A stretch of DNA of 64,000 nucleotides, taken from the NCBI GenBank assembly GCA_035566015.1, contig DATMRS010000020.1:186001-250000 (forward strand), given 5' to 3'. Source of the DNA: DATMRS01 sp035566015 (GTDB taxonomy: Bacteria > Pseudomonadota > Alphaproteobacteria > Sphingomonadales > Sphingomonadaceae). The notes beneath the pieces are model-generated. The model ran no database searches, was not told where the DNA came from, and saw nothing but the letters and a program-made list of their open reading frames with translations. This document shows positions 16,383 through 25,116 of the stretch, one piece after another (the stretch's first letter is position 1; the number at the start of each line of letters is the position of its first letter). The position numbers were made by a program, and so were the translations under genes.

Positions 16383-16859
16383 ATGATCGACAAGATCACA
16401 CCCTGCCTGTGGTTCGACGGCAATGCCGAGGAGGCGGCCGCCTTCTACACCTCGCTGCTGCCCGACAGCCGGATCGAGGAGGTCGTCCGCTCGCCGATCG
16501 ACTATCCGAGCGGCAAGGCCGGCGACGTGCTGACGGTGCTGTTCACCCTCGGCGGGCAACGCTTCGTGGGCCTGAACGGCGGCCCCTATTTCACCTTCAA
16601 CGAAGCGGTGAGTTTCCAGATCCACTGCAACGATCAGGAAGAGATCGAGCGGCTGAGCAACGCGCTGTCGGCGCACCCGGAGGCGGAGCAATGCGGCTGG
16701 GTGAAAGACCGTTTCGGCCTGTCCTGGCAGGTCGTGCCACGCCGGATGACCGAACTGCTCGCCGGCCCCGACCGCGCGAAGGCGGGCCGTGCGATGGCGG
16801 CGATGATGGAGATGAAACGGATCGACATCGCCGCGATCGAAGCGGCGGCGGAGGGCTGA
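16383..16859 (+). CDS. PhnB-like VOC protein (3-dmu-9_3-mt domain)
   Basis: A 158-residue protein of the PhnB-like VOC branch: opening KITPCLWFDGNAEEAAAFYT, then LFTLGGQRFVGLNGGPYFTF and a C-terminal CGWVKDRFGLSWQVVPRRM, the signature of the '3-demethylubiquinone-9 3-methyltransferase' domain (a historical name; methyltransfer is not implied). The leader before ATG 16383 is the duplicated hairpin element, with GGGGAGAG as ribosome site. The following GST gene starts four bases after its stop. Confidence 0.87.
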   Translation: MIDKITPCLWFDGNAEEAAAFYTSLLPDSRIEEVVRSPIDYPSGKAGDVLTVLFTLGGQRFVGLNGGPYFTFNEAVSFQIHCNDQEEIERLSNALSAHPEAEQCGWVKDRFGLSWQVVPRRMTELLAGPDRAKAGRAMAAMMEMKRIDIAAIEAAAEG

Positions 16860-16863
16860 ACCG

Positions 16864-17520
16864 ATGGCGCTCCTCTTCTACGGCCATCCCTTCTCCTCCT
16901 ACTGCCACAAGGCGCTGATCTCGCTGTACGAGAATGGCACGCCTTTCACCTTCCGCCTGCTCGACGGACAGGATGCGGAGGCGGCGGAGACGTTCGGGGC
17001 GCTCTGGCCGATCAGGCGTTTCCCGCTGCTTGTCGACGGCGACAGGAGCATCGCCGAGGCGACGATCATCATCGAGCATCTCGATATCCATCATCCCGGC
17101 CCGGCACGCATGATCCCGGTCGACCCCGCCGCCGCGCTGGAGGCTCGCTTCCTCGACCGCTTCTTCGACAATTACATCCATGCGCAGGTGCAGAAGATCG
17201 TAGCCGATTCGCTGCGCGCCGGGGACAGCCATGATCCGGTGGGCGTGGCCGATGCCCATGCGATGCTCGATACCGCCTTCGCCTGGCTCGACCGGCATAT
17301 GGAGGCGCGCGAATGGGCGGCGGGGGCATTCGGCCTCGCCGACTGCGCGGCGGCGCCCTCGCTCTTCTATGCCGACTGGGTGCATCCGATCGGCGAGGCC
17401 TTTCCCAACGTCCGCGCCTATCGCCAGCGGCTGAATGCGCGCCCCTCCTTCGCCCGCGCGATCGAGGACGCGCGCCCCTATCGGCGGCTCTTTCCGCCAG
17501 GCGCGCCGGATCAGGACTGA
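16864..17520 (+). CDS. glutathione S-transferase family protein
   Basis: A 218-residue GST: thioredoxin-like N-terminal domain (LLFYGHPFSSYCHKALISLY, with Ser/Cys near the catalytic position and RRFPLLVDGDRSIAEATIII as the cis-Pro glutathione-binding region), then an all-helical C-terminal domain with the family GxxxAD-like GAFGLADCAAAPSLFYAD. Expected to conjugate or bind glutathione in the cytosol. Last gene of the VOC/GST run; the combination suggests detoxification of electrophiles. Confidence 0.88.
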   Translation: MALLFYGHPFSSYCHKALISLYENGTPFTFRLLDGQDAEAAETFGALWPIRRFPLLVDGDRSIAEATIIIEHLDIHHPGPARMIPVDPAAALEARFLDRFFDNYIHAQVQKIVADSLRAGDSHDPVGVADAHAMLDTAFAWLDRHMEAREWAAGAFGLADCAAAPSLFYADWVHPIGEAFPNVRAYRQRLNARPSFARAIEDARPYRRLFPPGAPDQD

Positions 17521-17829
17521 GCGGCAGAGCGGAATTGGGGTGTTGGGGGCGTCTTCCTTTCGTGTCGCCCTGACGAAAGTCGGAGGTCATGGATGCGGCT
17601 CGCCTCGTTATCGGGCGAGCCGCCGCCCGTGGATTCCGACCTTCGCCGGAATGACGGGAGAGGCTGGCGGTGCATCACCTCCCCTACCCCGTCATTCCCG
17701 CGCAGGCGGGAATCCATAGGCACTGGTGACGCAGAAAGGCCGTAAGCGTGGCGTTTATGGATCCCCGCCTGCGCGGGGATGACAGAGGGGGCTGGTGTGG
17801 GGGGAAGCGCATTAAGCGGCGCCGCGAAA
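17521..17829. repeat. intergenic region packed with palindromic REP-like elements
   Basis: This gene-free stretch holds one full imperfect palindrome at about 17565-17660 (TGACGAAAGTCGG ... CCGACCTTCGCCGGAATGACG) and an inverted pair 17691-17718 / 17756-17783 (GTCATTCCCGCGCAGGCGGG ... CCCCGCCTGCGCGGGGATGAC). It lies between convergent genes (GST plus, SDR minus), where such elements can serve as bidirectional transcription stops. No ORF here looks real. Confidence 0.8.
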
Positions 17830-18759
17830 CTACTTACTCGGCTGCCCGGCGCTTGTTCGCGGTTCGCCGCTTGCGGGCGGCTCCTCGGTCAGGCGGTCGT
17901 AGATCGGGTTGCGGACGGGGAAGCCGATGCGGGCTTTATCTTCCTCGGTGGAATCGCCGGGCGGCACGGCGGCGAGGATCGCCTCGAAGCGCCGGGCGAT
18001 GCCTTCGCGAAACTCCTTGTGGGTGAAGACGAACAGCAGGTTGCGGCGGATCGCGTCGACGATCATCCGGCCGACGACGATCGGTTCCATCCAGTGATCG
18101 GGGGCCTCACGGCGCGCCAGCTCCGCCTCGAACGCGGGATCGCCCGCCTCCCCGAAACGCGCGGGCCTGAGCTTGCCTACCTCGTGGATATTGCTGCGGA
18201 CGGGGCCCGGCATCAGGCAGGTCGCGCCGATCCCATGTTCGGCCAGCTCCGCCGCCATCGATTCGGTCAGCCCCAGCACGGCCGACTTGGTGGCGGCATA
18301 GGTGAAGCCGCCCGGCAGCATCGCCGCCACCGACGCCGTGTTGACGATATGCCCACCCTCGCCATGCGCGGCGATCAGCGGCAGGAAGCTGTGGATGCCG
18401 TTGAAGACGCCGGTGAGATTGACGTCGAGGCTCCAGTCCCAATCGTCGCAACTGGTGTTGAACGGCCCCGAAAGCTGGCCGACGCCGGCATTGTTGCACA
18501 GGATGTGCAGCTTGCCGAAATGCTTCACGACCGCATCGGCCGCGCGGGCCATCGCCTGCCGGTCGGTCACGTCGAGCTTGAGGAGGAGGACGTCGCCGCG
18601 CGGCACGCCCAGCGCGGTGCGCGCGGCATCGAGATGATCGTCGCGCACGTCGGCGACGACGACGTTCATGCCCTCGTCCAGAAAGGCTTCGACCATGCCG
18701 AAGCCGATGCCGCTGGCGCCCCCGGTCACAAGCGCGGTCTTGCCCCATAATTGCCGCAT
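17830..18759 (-). CDS. SDR-family NAD(P)-dependent oxidoreductase
   Basis: A 309-residue short-chain dehydrogenase: cofactor motif TGGASGIG (12-19), acidic residue after beta-2 in VVVADVRDD (suggesting NAD+ preference), structural NNAG, and a Tyr-Lys pair in FTYAATKSAVLG with the catalytic Ser in VNTASVAAM. The C-terminal extension past the core (about residues 225-309) is longer than in minimal SDRs. Substrate not evident. It faces away from the prp genes with only a membrane protein between. Confidence 0.9.
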   Translation of the reverse strand: MRQLWGKTALVTGGASGIGFGMVEAFLDEGMNVVVADVRDDHLDAARTALGVPRGDVLLLKLDVTDRQAMARAADAVVKHFGKLHILCNNAGVGQLSGPFNTSCDDWDWSLDVNLTGVFNGIHSFLPLIAAHGEGGHIVNTASVAAMLPGGFTYAATKSAVLGLTESMAAELAEHGIGATCLMPGPVRSNIHEVGKLRPARFGEAGDPAFEAELARREAPDHWMEPIVVGRMIVDAIRRNLLFVFTHKEFREGIARRFEAILAAVPPGDSTEEDKARIGFPVRNPIYDRLTEEPPASGEPRTSAGQPSK

Positions 18760-18842
18760 CGGCTTGTTCCTCCCTGTCTGTCAGGGCGAGCATATAGAAG
18801 GCGGGGGCGAAGGAGAATGCGCTATGGCAGGCCGATATTCGA

Positions 18843-19274
18843 TCAGGGCGCGCGCGCCTCGGCCGCTGCGCGCGCTTTCTTCTTCGTCTCGGCGGGCGGA
18901 AGCGTGCGGATCGTCGCGGCATATTCGGCGATCAGCACGAGAATCCAGAATTCGATGCCGGCCCACTCGCCGGTCGAAAAGCCCTTCAATATGTCGAGCA
19001 CGAGGAGGAGGATCGCCAGCATGCGGAAGAAGAGCGAGCTGCGCGTCGGCATGTCGGCGCGCAACGCCGCCGTCACCATCATCACGAGGCTGACGCCGCC
19101 GAACAGCACCGAGGAGAGCAAGGTGTCCGCGCGATAGAAGCCGTCGAGCGCGGCGACGAACCAGAAGAGGCGAGAGACGGCGAACTGGCTCTGCCGCGTC
19201 ATCTGGCAGAATTTTATGATGGGCGGCAGGAACAGCGTCTTGCCGATCCACAGGTCGATGCTCGTCAGGGTCAT
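18843..19274 (-). CDS. integral membrane protein, unknown function
   Basis: A 143-residue protein with three clear hydrophobic helices (around residues 35-70, 83-100 and 106-122) and a basic, alanine-rich cytosolic tail (ETKKKARAAAEARAP). No known family motif seen. It is on the same strand as prpB upstream (39-base gap) and the SDR downstream, so it may be read with either. Confidence 0.68.
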   Translation of the reverse strand: MTLTSIDLWIGKTLFLPPIIKFCQMTRQSQFAVSRLFWFVAALDGFYRADTLLSSVLFGGVSLVMMVTAALRADMPTRSSLFFRMLAILLLVLDILKGFSTGEWAGIEFWILVLIAEYAATIRTLPPAETKKKARAAAEARAP

Positions 19275-19312
19275 GCCCCGCCCTTACCGCACCCCCCGCG
19301 CGCGTACCATTT

Positions 19313-20221
19313 TCATCCGCCGGGCAGGACGGTTTTCACGATCGAGGCGTCGAGCGCCTCATAATCGGCGAGGCCGATCGTCTCGTAAAGCTCGGCGCGG
19401 GTCTGCATCTCGGGGATCATCGCCTGGGGACCGCCGTCGCGCCGGATCGCGGCATAGAGCCGTTCCTGCGCCTTGTTCGCGACGCGCAGCGACGACACCG
19501 GCCAGATCACCATCGCATAGCCCAGCGCCTGAAATTCGGCCGCCGTCTGATAGGGGGTGCGGCCGAATTCGGTCATGTTGGCGAGCAGCTTCACGCCCGG
19601 CATCGCCTCGGCGAAGGCGCGCAGCATGGCGAGATCGGTGAGCGCCTCGGGGAAGATCGCGTCGGCGCCCGCCTCGATATAAAGCTTCGCGCGGGCGATG
19701 GCGCCGTCCAGCCCCTCACTGGCCGCCGCGTCAGTGCGCGCAACGATGACGAGATCGCGCCGCGCCTTTGCCGCCGCCGCCACCTTCGCCGCCATGTCGC
19801 GCGCATCGGCCAGCTTCTTGTCGTTGAGATGGCCGCATTTCTTGGGAAGAAGCTGATCCTCCAGATGCACCGCGCCCGCGCCCGCTTCCTCGAAGGTGCG
19901 GACCATGTGCATGACGTTCAGCGCCTCGCCATAGCCCGTGTCGCCGTCCACCAGCAGCGGCAGGCCCGCCGCGCGCGCGATCTGGCGGATGAAGAAGGCC
20001 ACCTCGTCCACCGTGATGATGCCGAGATCGGGCAGCCCCATCGACGCCGTCATCGCCGCGCCCGAGAGATAGAGCGCATCGAAACCCGCCGCCTTCGCCT
20101 GCAACGCCGCCATGCCGTTATGCGCGCCGGGAAGCTGCAGGATGCCCGGCCGATCGAGCAGCGCGCGAAACCGCCGGCCGGCGCTTTCGCGGGGAAGCTC
20201 GTCTGCGATCAGATAAGGCAT
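19313..20221 (-). CDS. prpB: 2-methylisocitrate lyase
   Basis: Isocitrate-lyase/PEP-mutase superfamily enzyme cleaving 2-methylisocitrate to succinate and pyruvate. 302 residues, matching PrpB. Diagnostic segments: LPLLVDGDTGYGEALNV (metal-binding Asp), EDQLLPKKCGHLNDKKL with the catalytic KKCGH, and NMTEFGRTP. ATG 20221 has AGAGGAAGCG upstream. Third gene of the prpD-prpC-prpB order on the minus strand. Confidence 0.93.
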   Translation of the reverse strand: MPYLIADELPRESAGRRFRALLDRPGILQLPGAHNGMAALQAKAAGFDALYLSGAAMTASMGLPDLGIITVDEVAFFIRQIARAAGLPLLVDGDTGYGEALNVMHMVRTFEEAGAGAVHLEDQLLPKKCGHLNDKKLADARDMAAKVAAAAKARRDLVIVARTDAAASEGLDGAIARAKLYIEAGADAIFPEALTDLAMLRAFAEAMPGVKLLANMTEFGRTPYQTAAEFQALGYAMVIWPVSSLRVANKAQERLYAAIRRDGGPQAMIPEMQTRAELYETIGLADYEALDASIVKTVLPGG

Positions 20222-20275
20222 AACGCTTCCTCTAAACGATAACCCTTCCCCTTCCCTGAAGGGGGAGGGACTTGT

Positions 20276-21421
20276 TCACGCGCCACGTTGCGCAAGCGGC
20301 ACGAAGGGGCGGTTTTCCGGGCCGACATAGTTGGCGGAGGGGCGGATGATCTTGTTGTCCTGCCGCTGCTCGATCACATGCGCCGCCCAGCCGGCGGTGC
20401 GGGCGATGACGAAGAGCGGCGTGAACATCGCGGTGGGCACGCCCATCAGATGATAGCTGACGGCGCTGAACCAATCGAGATTGGCGAACATCTTCTTGCT
20501 GTCCATCATCACCGCCTCGATCCGATCGGCGACCGCATATTGCTTCGTCTGGCCGCTCTCCCCGGCGAGCTGCTTCGCGACGCGCTTGATGATCGCGTTG
20601 CGCGGATCGGACACGGTGTAGACCGGATGGCCGAAGCCGATGACGATCTCCTTCGCCTCGACACGGCGGCGGATATCGGCCTCCGCCTCGTCCGCGGAGG
20701 CGTAACGCTGCTGGATGTCGAAGGCGACCTCGTTCGCGCCGCCATGCTTGGGGCCGCGCAGCGCACCGATCGCGCCCGAGACGGCGGAGAACATGTCCGA
20801 TCCCGTGCCTGCGATCACGCGCGCGGTGAAGGTGGAGGCGTTGAACTCATGCTCGGCATAGAGGATCAGCGAGACGTGCATCGCCCGCACGAAGCTGGCG
20901 GGCGGCGGCGCGCCATGGAGCAGATGGAGGAAATGGCCGCCGATGCTGTCGTCGTCACTCTCCACCTCGATCCGGCGGCCGTGATGCGCGACATGATACC
21001 AATAGAGCAGCATCGATCCGAGCGACGCGATCAACCGATCGGCAATATCGCGCGCACCCGCCAGATTATGATCGGCCGCCTCGGGCAGCGCGCAGCCGAG
21101 CGCCGAGACGCCGGTGCGCATCACGTCCATCGGATGCGCGGCGGCGGGCAATGCCTCCAGCGCGCGGCGCACCGCCTCGGGCAGGCCGCGCAGGCGACGA
21201 AGCTTCGTCTTGTAGGCGGCAAGTTCGGCCGCCGTCGGCAAGCTGCCATGGACGAGGAGGTGGGCGATCTCCTCGAACTCGCTCGCCTCGGCCAGCTCCA
21301 CGATGTCGTAACCGCGATAGTGGAGATCGTTGCCGCTCCGCCCGACGGTGCTGAGCGCGGTGTTGCCGGCGGGAACGCCCGACAGCGCCACCGATTTCTT
21401 GGGCTTGAACCCTTCGGCCAT
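20276..21421 (-). CDS. prpC: 2-methylcitrate synthase
   Basis: Condenses propionyl-CoA with oxaloacetate. 381 residues, the PrpC rather than the longer citrate synthase (GltA) length. Citrate-synthase signatures: LHYRGYDIVELA, the active-site His region GPKHGGANEVAFD and GFGHPVYTVSDPRN, and the Asp-bearing FTPLFVIARTAGWAAH. MAEGFKPKKSV start at ATG 21421 follows GGAAGGGGAGAG. It lies between prpD (19-base gap) and prpB (54-base gap). Confidence 0.93.
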   Translation of the reverse strand: MAEGFKPKKSVALSGVPAGNTALSTVGRSGNDLHYRGYDIVELAEASEFEEIAHLLVHGSLPTAAELAAYKTKLRRLRGLPEAVRRALEALPAAAHPMDVMRTGVSALGCALPEAADHNLAGARDIADRLIASLGSMLLYWYHVAHHGRRIEVESDDDSIGGHFLHLLHGAPPPASFVRAMHVSLILYAEHEFNASTFTARVIAGTGSDMFSAVSGAIGALRGPKHGGANEVAFDIQQRYASADEAEADIRRRVEAKEIVIGFGHPVYTVSDPRNAIIKRVAKQLAGESGQTKQYAVADRIEAVMMDSKKMFANLDWFSAVSYHLMGVPTAMFTPLFVIARTAGWAAHVIEQRQDNKIIRPSANYVGPENRPFVPLAQRGA

Positions 21422-21440
21422 TCTCTCCCCTTCCTCTTTT

Positions 21441-22937
21441 TCAGAAAATCCCGACGGGCACCTCCGCGCCCAGCGCCTCGCGCGGCGCGACAAGGTTGAG
21501 CGCGGCGACCTCGGCGGCGGTGAGCGCGGGCAGACGCTCGACCAAGGCGAGGAACCGGTCCTGCTCTTCCACGCCGATGACGCCTTCGGCCAGCGTGCGG
21601 AATTTCTCGACATAGCGCGGCCGCGTGAACGGGCGGGCACCCAGCGGGTGCGCATCGGCCACGCCCAGCTCGTCCTGGATCACCCGGCCGTCCGCCATCG
21701 TCACGATCACCTGCCCGCCGAACGCCATGTCGGCGCCACGGGCATGGTAACGCGCGGTCCAGATCGGGTCCTCGACCGTCTCGATCTTGTGCCACAGGGC
21801 GACGGTGTCGGGCCGGCGCGCGCGTTCGGGCGCATAGCTCTTCACATGATGCCAGCCGCCGTCCTGCAACGCGACCGCGAAGATATACATGATCGAATGA
21901 TCGAGCGTCTCACGACTGGCGTTCGGGTCCATCTTCTGCGGATCGCCCGCGCCGGTGCCGATCACATTGTGCGTGTGATGGCTGGTGCGGATCAGGATTT
22001 CCTTGATCTGCGAGAGATCGCCGATCTTCGGCCCCATCCGGCGGGCGAGATCGATCAGCGCCTGGCTTTGATATTCGGCCGAATACTCCTTGGTATAGGT
22101 GTCAAGGATCGCGCGCTTCGCCTCGCCGGGCGCGGGCAGCGGCACCTGATAGACATGCTCCGGCCCCGACAGCAGCCAGGCGATGAAGCCGTCCTCGCCC
22201 TCATAGGCCGGGGAGGGCGCACCTTCGCCGCGCATCGCGCGATCGACCGCCTCGATCGCCATCTTGCCGGCGAAGGCGGGGGCGAAGGCCTTCCAGGACG
22301 AAATCTCGCCCTTGCGCGACTGGCGCGTCGTGGTGGTGACGTGCAACGCCTGCTGGATCGCCTGATAGGTGATTTCGGTCGACAGGCCGAGCAGCGCGCC
22401 GATGCCGCCAGCCGCCGAGGGGCCGAGATGGGCGATATGATCGATCTTATGCTCGTGCAGGCAGATGCCCTTCACCAGATCGACCTGGATCTCATAGCCG
22501 GCGGCGAGCCCGCGCACGAGCGCCTGCCCGTCAAGGCCCTTGGCCTGCGCCACCGCGAGGATCGGCGGGATATTGTCGCCGGGGTGGCTATATTCGGCGG
22601 CGAGGAAGGTGTCGTGGAAATCAAGCTCGCGCACCGCGACGCCGTTCGCCCACGCCGCCCATTCGGGGCTGACCTTTGTGTCGGCAAGCCCGAACAAGGA
22701 CGCGCCATGCGCCATCCGATGCCCCAGCGCCTGTGCGCGCGCCGAGCGGATCGGGTGCCGCGCGAGCGAGGCCGCGGCGACGGCGGCATTGTCGATGATC
22801 CGATTGCCGATCATCTCGGCGACGTCGGGATCGGCCGGCACCGGATCGGTGGCGACGGCGGCGAGCTTCCATGCAAGCTGATCCTCCCGCGCCAGCGGTT
22901 CGGCGGACTTATAGGTGCGGACGTCGTGCAACTGCAT
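21441..22937 (-). CDS. prpD: 2-methylcitrate dehydratase
   Basis: MmgE/PrpD-family enzyme dehydrating 2-methylcitrate to 2-methyl-cis-aconitate. 498 residues. Seen: RIIDNAAVAAASLARHP, ANGVAVRELDFHDTFLAAEYSHPGD split across the substrate pocket, HKIDHIAHLGPSAAG, and SRKGEISSWKAFAPAFAG. ATG 22937 was chosen over an in-frame codon at 22979. First gene of the prpDCB run, which lets the cell use propionyl-CoA from odd-chain or branched compounds. No prpR-type regulator or propionyl-CoA synthetase is adjacent. Confidence 0.92.
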   Translation of the reverse strand: MQLHDVRTYKSAEPLAREDQLAWKLAAVATDPVPADPDVAEMIGNRIIDNAAVAAASLARHPIRSARAQALGHRMAHGASLFGLADTKVSPEWAAWANGVAVRELDFHDTFLAAEYSHPGDNIPPILAVAQAKGLDGQALVRGLAAGYEIQVDLVKGICLHEHKIDHIAHLGPSAAGGIGALLGLSTEITYQAIQQALHVTTTTRQSRKGEISSWKAFAPAFAGKMAIEAVDRAMRGEGAPSPAYEGEDGFIAWLLSGPEHVYQVPLPAPGEAKRAILDTYTKEYSAEYQSQALIDLARRMGPKIGDLSQIKEILIRTSHHTHNVIGTGAGDPQKMDPNASRETLDHSIMYIFAVALQDGGWHHVKSYAPERARRPDTVALWHKIETVEDPIWTARYHARGADMAFGGQVIVTMADGRVIQDELGVADAHPLGARPFTRPRYVEKFRTLAEGVIGVEEQDRFLALVERLPALTAAEVAALNLVAPREALGAEVPVGIF

Positions 22938-23178
22938 GGGTTCGGCGCTTCCTCGAACAAGGGTCGGCGCCCCCGCCATATCCCCAAATCCGGCGCGAGG
23001 GGAAGGCCCCGCCCGGCGCGATCACGCCCCGTTTCACGTACCGGACGGACCCTCCCCGCAGCTTGCGGAAGGATCGTTGCGGGGCGGCGCCGTTTCTCGC
23101 GTGGAACGATGTCGGCCGAAGCGCGTTGGGTTTCCCCGGTGGGCTGGCGAAGGCCCGCCCTATCTCGGGGAGAGAGAG
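22938..23178. other. divergent intergenic region prpD / lipoprotein
   Basis: A 241-base gap between prpD (minus) and a lipoprotein gene (plus). It holds a CCCCGCAGCTTGCGG-type inverted repeat near 23056-23070 and a very GC-rich stretch. No convincing -35/-10 pair was found. The prp promoter must be here if prpDCB is transcribed as one unit. Confidence 0.4.
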
Positions 23179-23439
23179 ATGAGACGTGTGAAACTGGCCC
23201 TTATGGTGGTCGGGCCGCTCGCGCTCGGCGCCTGCGCGACCACGCATGACGAACCGGTGGCGCCCGCGCCGCCCGTCGGGGTAGGCGCGATATCGGGCAC
23301 CGTCGCCGCCGACAGGAACGGTGACGGCATCGCCGATGGCTATTATACTTCCGATGGAGTCTATCACGCGTTCCAGGCCCCGCCATGCCCACCTCCTCCG
23401 CCGCCTCCTCCGCCCAGCCGTTCCGGGGAGCGAGGCTAA
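23179..23439 (+). CDS. small lipoprotein with an EF-hand-like loop
   Basis: An 86-residue protein: MRRVKLALMVVGPLALGAC is a lipoprotein signal with LGAC lipobox. The mature part contains DRNGDGIADGYYTSDG, matching the DxNxDG calcium-binding loop of EF-hand/dockerin-like repeats, then a polyproline tail (nine prolines in a row after PPC). ATG 23179 has GGGGAGAGAG in front. Its 3' end overlaps the next gene by 55 bases. Function unknown; the loop suggests Ca2+ binding. Confidence 0.68.
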   Translation: MRRVKLALMVVGPLALGACATTHDEPVAPAPPVGVGAISGTVAADRNGDGIADGYYTSDGVYHAFQAPPCPPPPPPPPPSRSGERG

Positions 23440-25004
23440 TTTCCCATTCTCGGGCGCGGCGGAGCCGCGCCCGACCCCATCCCTTCGCAAGCTGGGCTCT
23501 GCTGGCGTTCGCCCTGGCGCTGATGCCGGCGGCGGCGCGCGCCGATGCGCCATCGATGGAAAGCGTCGCCAAGGCGGTGCGCGCCTCGGCCGGCGGTGAT
23601 GTCAAGAAATTCTACCGAACACGCGGTTTCTGGCCCTTATGGGTGCACAAGGGCAAGATCGGGCCCGAAGCGGACGCGTTCATCGCGCTGCTGGCGAGCG
23701 CCGACCTCGACGGGCTCAAGCCCGATCGATACGATCCCGACAAGCTGCGCGATCTCGTCAAGGCCGCCAGCGAAGAGGGCACGCCCGAAGCGCTGGCCAA
23801 GGCCGAGCTGAAGCTGTCCCGGACGCTGGCCGACTATATCGCCGACGTGCGTCGCGCGCCGTCGGTGAAGATCACCTATCTCGACAAGGAGCTGGAGCCA
23901 CGCAAGCTGGACGAGGCCGAGATATTGCGGCTGGCGGCGCTCGCCCCCTCCTTCGCCGATTATGTCGGGCAGGGCGGCTGGATGAGCCCGCTCTACATGA
24001 AGCTGCGTGCGGCGCTGGGCGAATTCGACGCCAAATGGGACAAGCTGCCCAATGTCGACATCCCGCCCGGCGCGCTGCTCAGGACCGGCGACAAGGGCAA
24101 TCGCGTGCGCCTGCTGCGGCAGCGGCTGGGCCTGCCCGACGGCGCGGTGTTCGACAGGGCGCTGGCGAAGAAGCTGCGCGCCTTCCAGGCCGATCATGGG
24201 CTGGCGGCCGACGGCATTGCCGGCGAGAAGGTGATCGCCGCACTCGATCGCGGGCCGCATTATTATGAGCGGATCATCCGCCTGAACCTCGAACGCGCCC
24301 GCGTCCTGCCGGGGCCATGGACACGCCATATCGTCGTCGACGCCGCCTCGGCGCGGCTGTGGGCCTATGACGACGGCAAGGTGGAGCAGACGATGCGCGT
24401 CGTCGTCGGCAAGGCGAGCGAGCAGACGCCGATGCTGGCGGGTATGGTGCGCTATGCCATCCTCAACCCCTACTGGAACGTGCCTTATGACCTGGTGCAG
24501 GACCGGATCGCGCCCAAGGTGCTGAAGGGGCAGTCGCTGCACGCGATGGGCTATGAGGCGCTGTCCGACTGGGGCGCCAATGCGACGGTGCTCGAACCCG
24601 GGACGATCGACTGGACGGCGGTAGCGGCGGGCCGCGCCGAGCCGCGCGTGCGTCAGCTTCCAGGACCCGACAATGCGATGGGAAAGATGAAATTCATGTT
24701 TCCCAACAATCTGGGCATCTATCTGCACGATACGCCCAGCCGCGACCTGTTCACCAAGACGGTGCGGCATTTCAGCTCGGGCTGTGTCCGGCTGGAACAT
24801 GCCGCGCAACTCGGCAAATGGCTGTTCGGCAAGCCGCTCAAGGCCCAATCGGACGCGCCCGAGCAGAATGTGGCATTGCCCAAGGCGGTGCCGGTCTATC
24901 TCACCTATCTGACCGTGCAGCCGACCGACAAGGGCATCACCTTCCTTGACGACGATTATGGGCGCGACGGCACGGCCGACGCGGAGAAGCTGGCGCGGCG
25001 CTGA
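23385..25004 (+). CDS. L,D-transpeptidase, YcbB/LdtD-like
   Basis: A 539-residue periplasmic cell-wall enzyme forming 3-3 peptidoglycan cross-links. Order: long basic N-terminal stretch, hydrophobic signal (ASWALLAFALALMPAAARADA, residues 36-54), a scaffold domain, a peptidoglycan-binding repeat (KGNRVRLLRQRLGLPDG ... LRAFQADHGLAADGIAGEKV, about 235-285) and a YkuD catalytic domain with HDTPSRDLF and HFSSGCVRLE, catalytic Cys467. The ATG at 23385 gives an unusually long n-region; no better in-frame start was found. It overlaps the lipoprotein gene upstream. Confidence 0.9.
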   Translation: MPTSSAASSAQPFRGARLISHSRARRSRARPHPFASWALLAFALALMPAAARADAPSMESVAKAVRASAGGDVKKFYRTRGFWPLWVHKGKIGPEADAFIALLASADLDGLKPDRYDPDKLRDLVKAASEEGTPEALAKAELKLSRTLADYIADVRRAPSVKITYLDKELEPRKLDEAEILRLAALAPSFADYVGQGGWMSPLYMKLRAALGEFDAKWDKLPNVDIPPGALLRTGDKGNRVRLLRQRLGLPDGAVFDRALAKKLRAFQADHGLAADGIAGEKVIAALDRGPHYYERIIRLNLERARVLPGPWTRHIVVDAASARLWAYDDGKVEQTMRVVVGKASEQTPMLAGMVRYAILNPYWNVPYDLVQDRIAPKVLKGQSLHAMGYEALSDWGANATVLEPGTIDWTAVAAGRAEPRVRQLPGPDNAMGKMKFMFPNNLGIYLHDTPSRDLFTKTVRHFSSGCVRLEHAAQLGKWLFGKPLKAQSDAPEQNVALPKAVPVYLTYLTVQPTDKGITFLDDDYGRDGTADAEKLARR

Positions 25005-25017
25005 ACCCACGCGCCGG

Positions 25018-25046
25018 TTGACAGCGGCAAGATCATTGATGATTTA
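25018..25046 (+). promoter_or_regulatory. candidate promoter of the aldehyde dehydrogenase gene
   Basis: TTGACA (25018-25023), 17-base spacer, GATTTA (25041-25046), about 70 bases before the GTG at 25117. The -35 hexamer is a perfect sigma-70 match; the -10 is weak. Confidence 0.5.
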
Positions 25047-25116
25047 ACAAAGAACGGCTATTCCCGCGAAGGCGTGGGGCCGCCGCCTTCGCCTTGCCCT
25101 TCAGGAGAATCATGAC

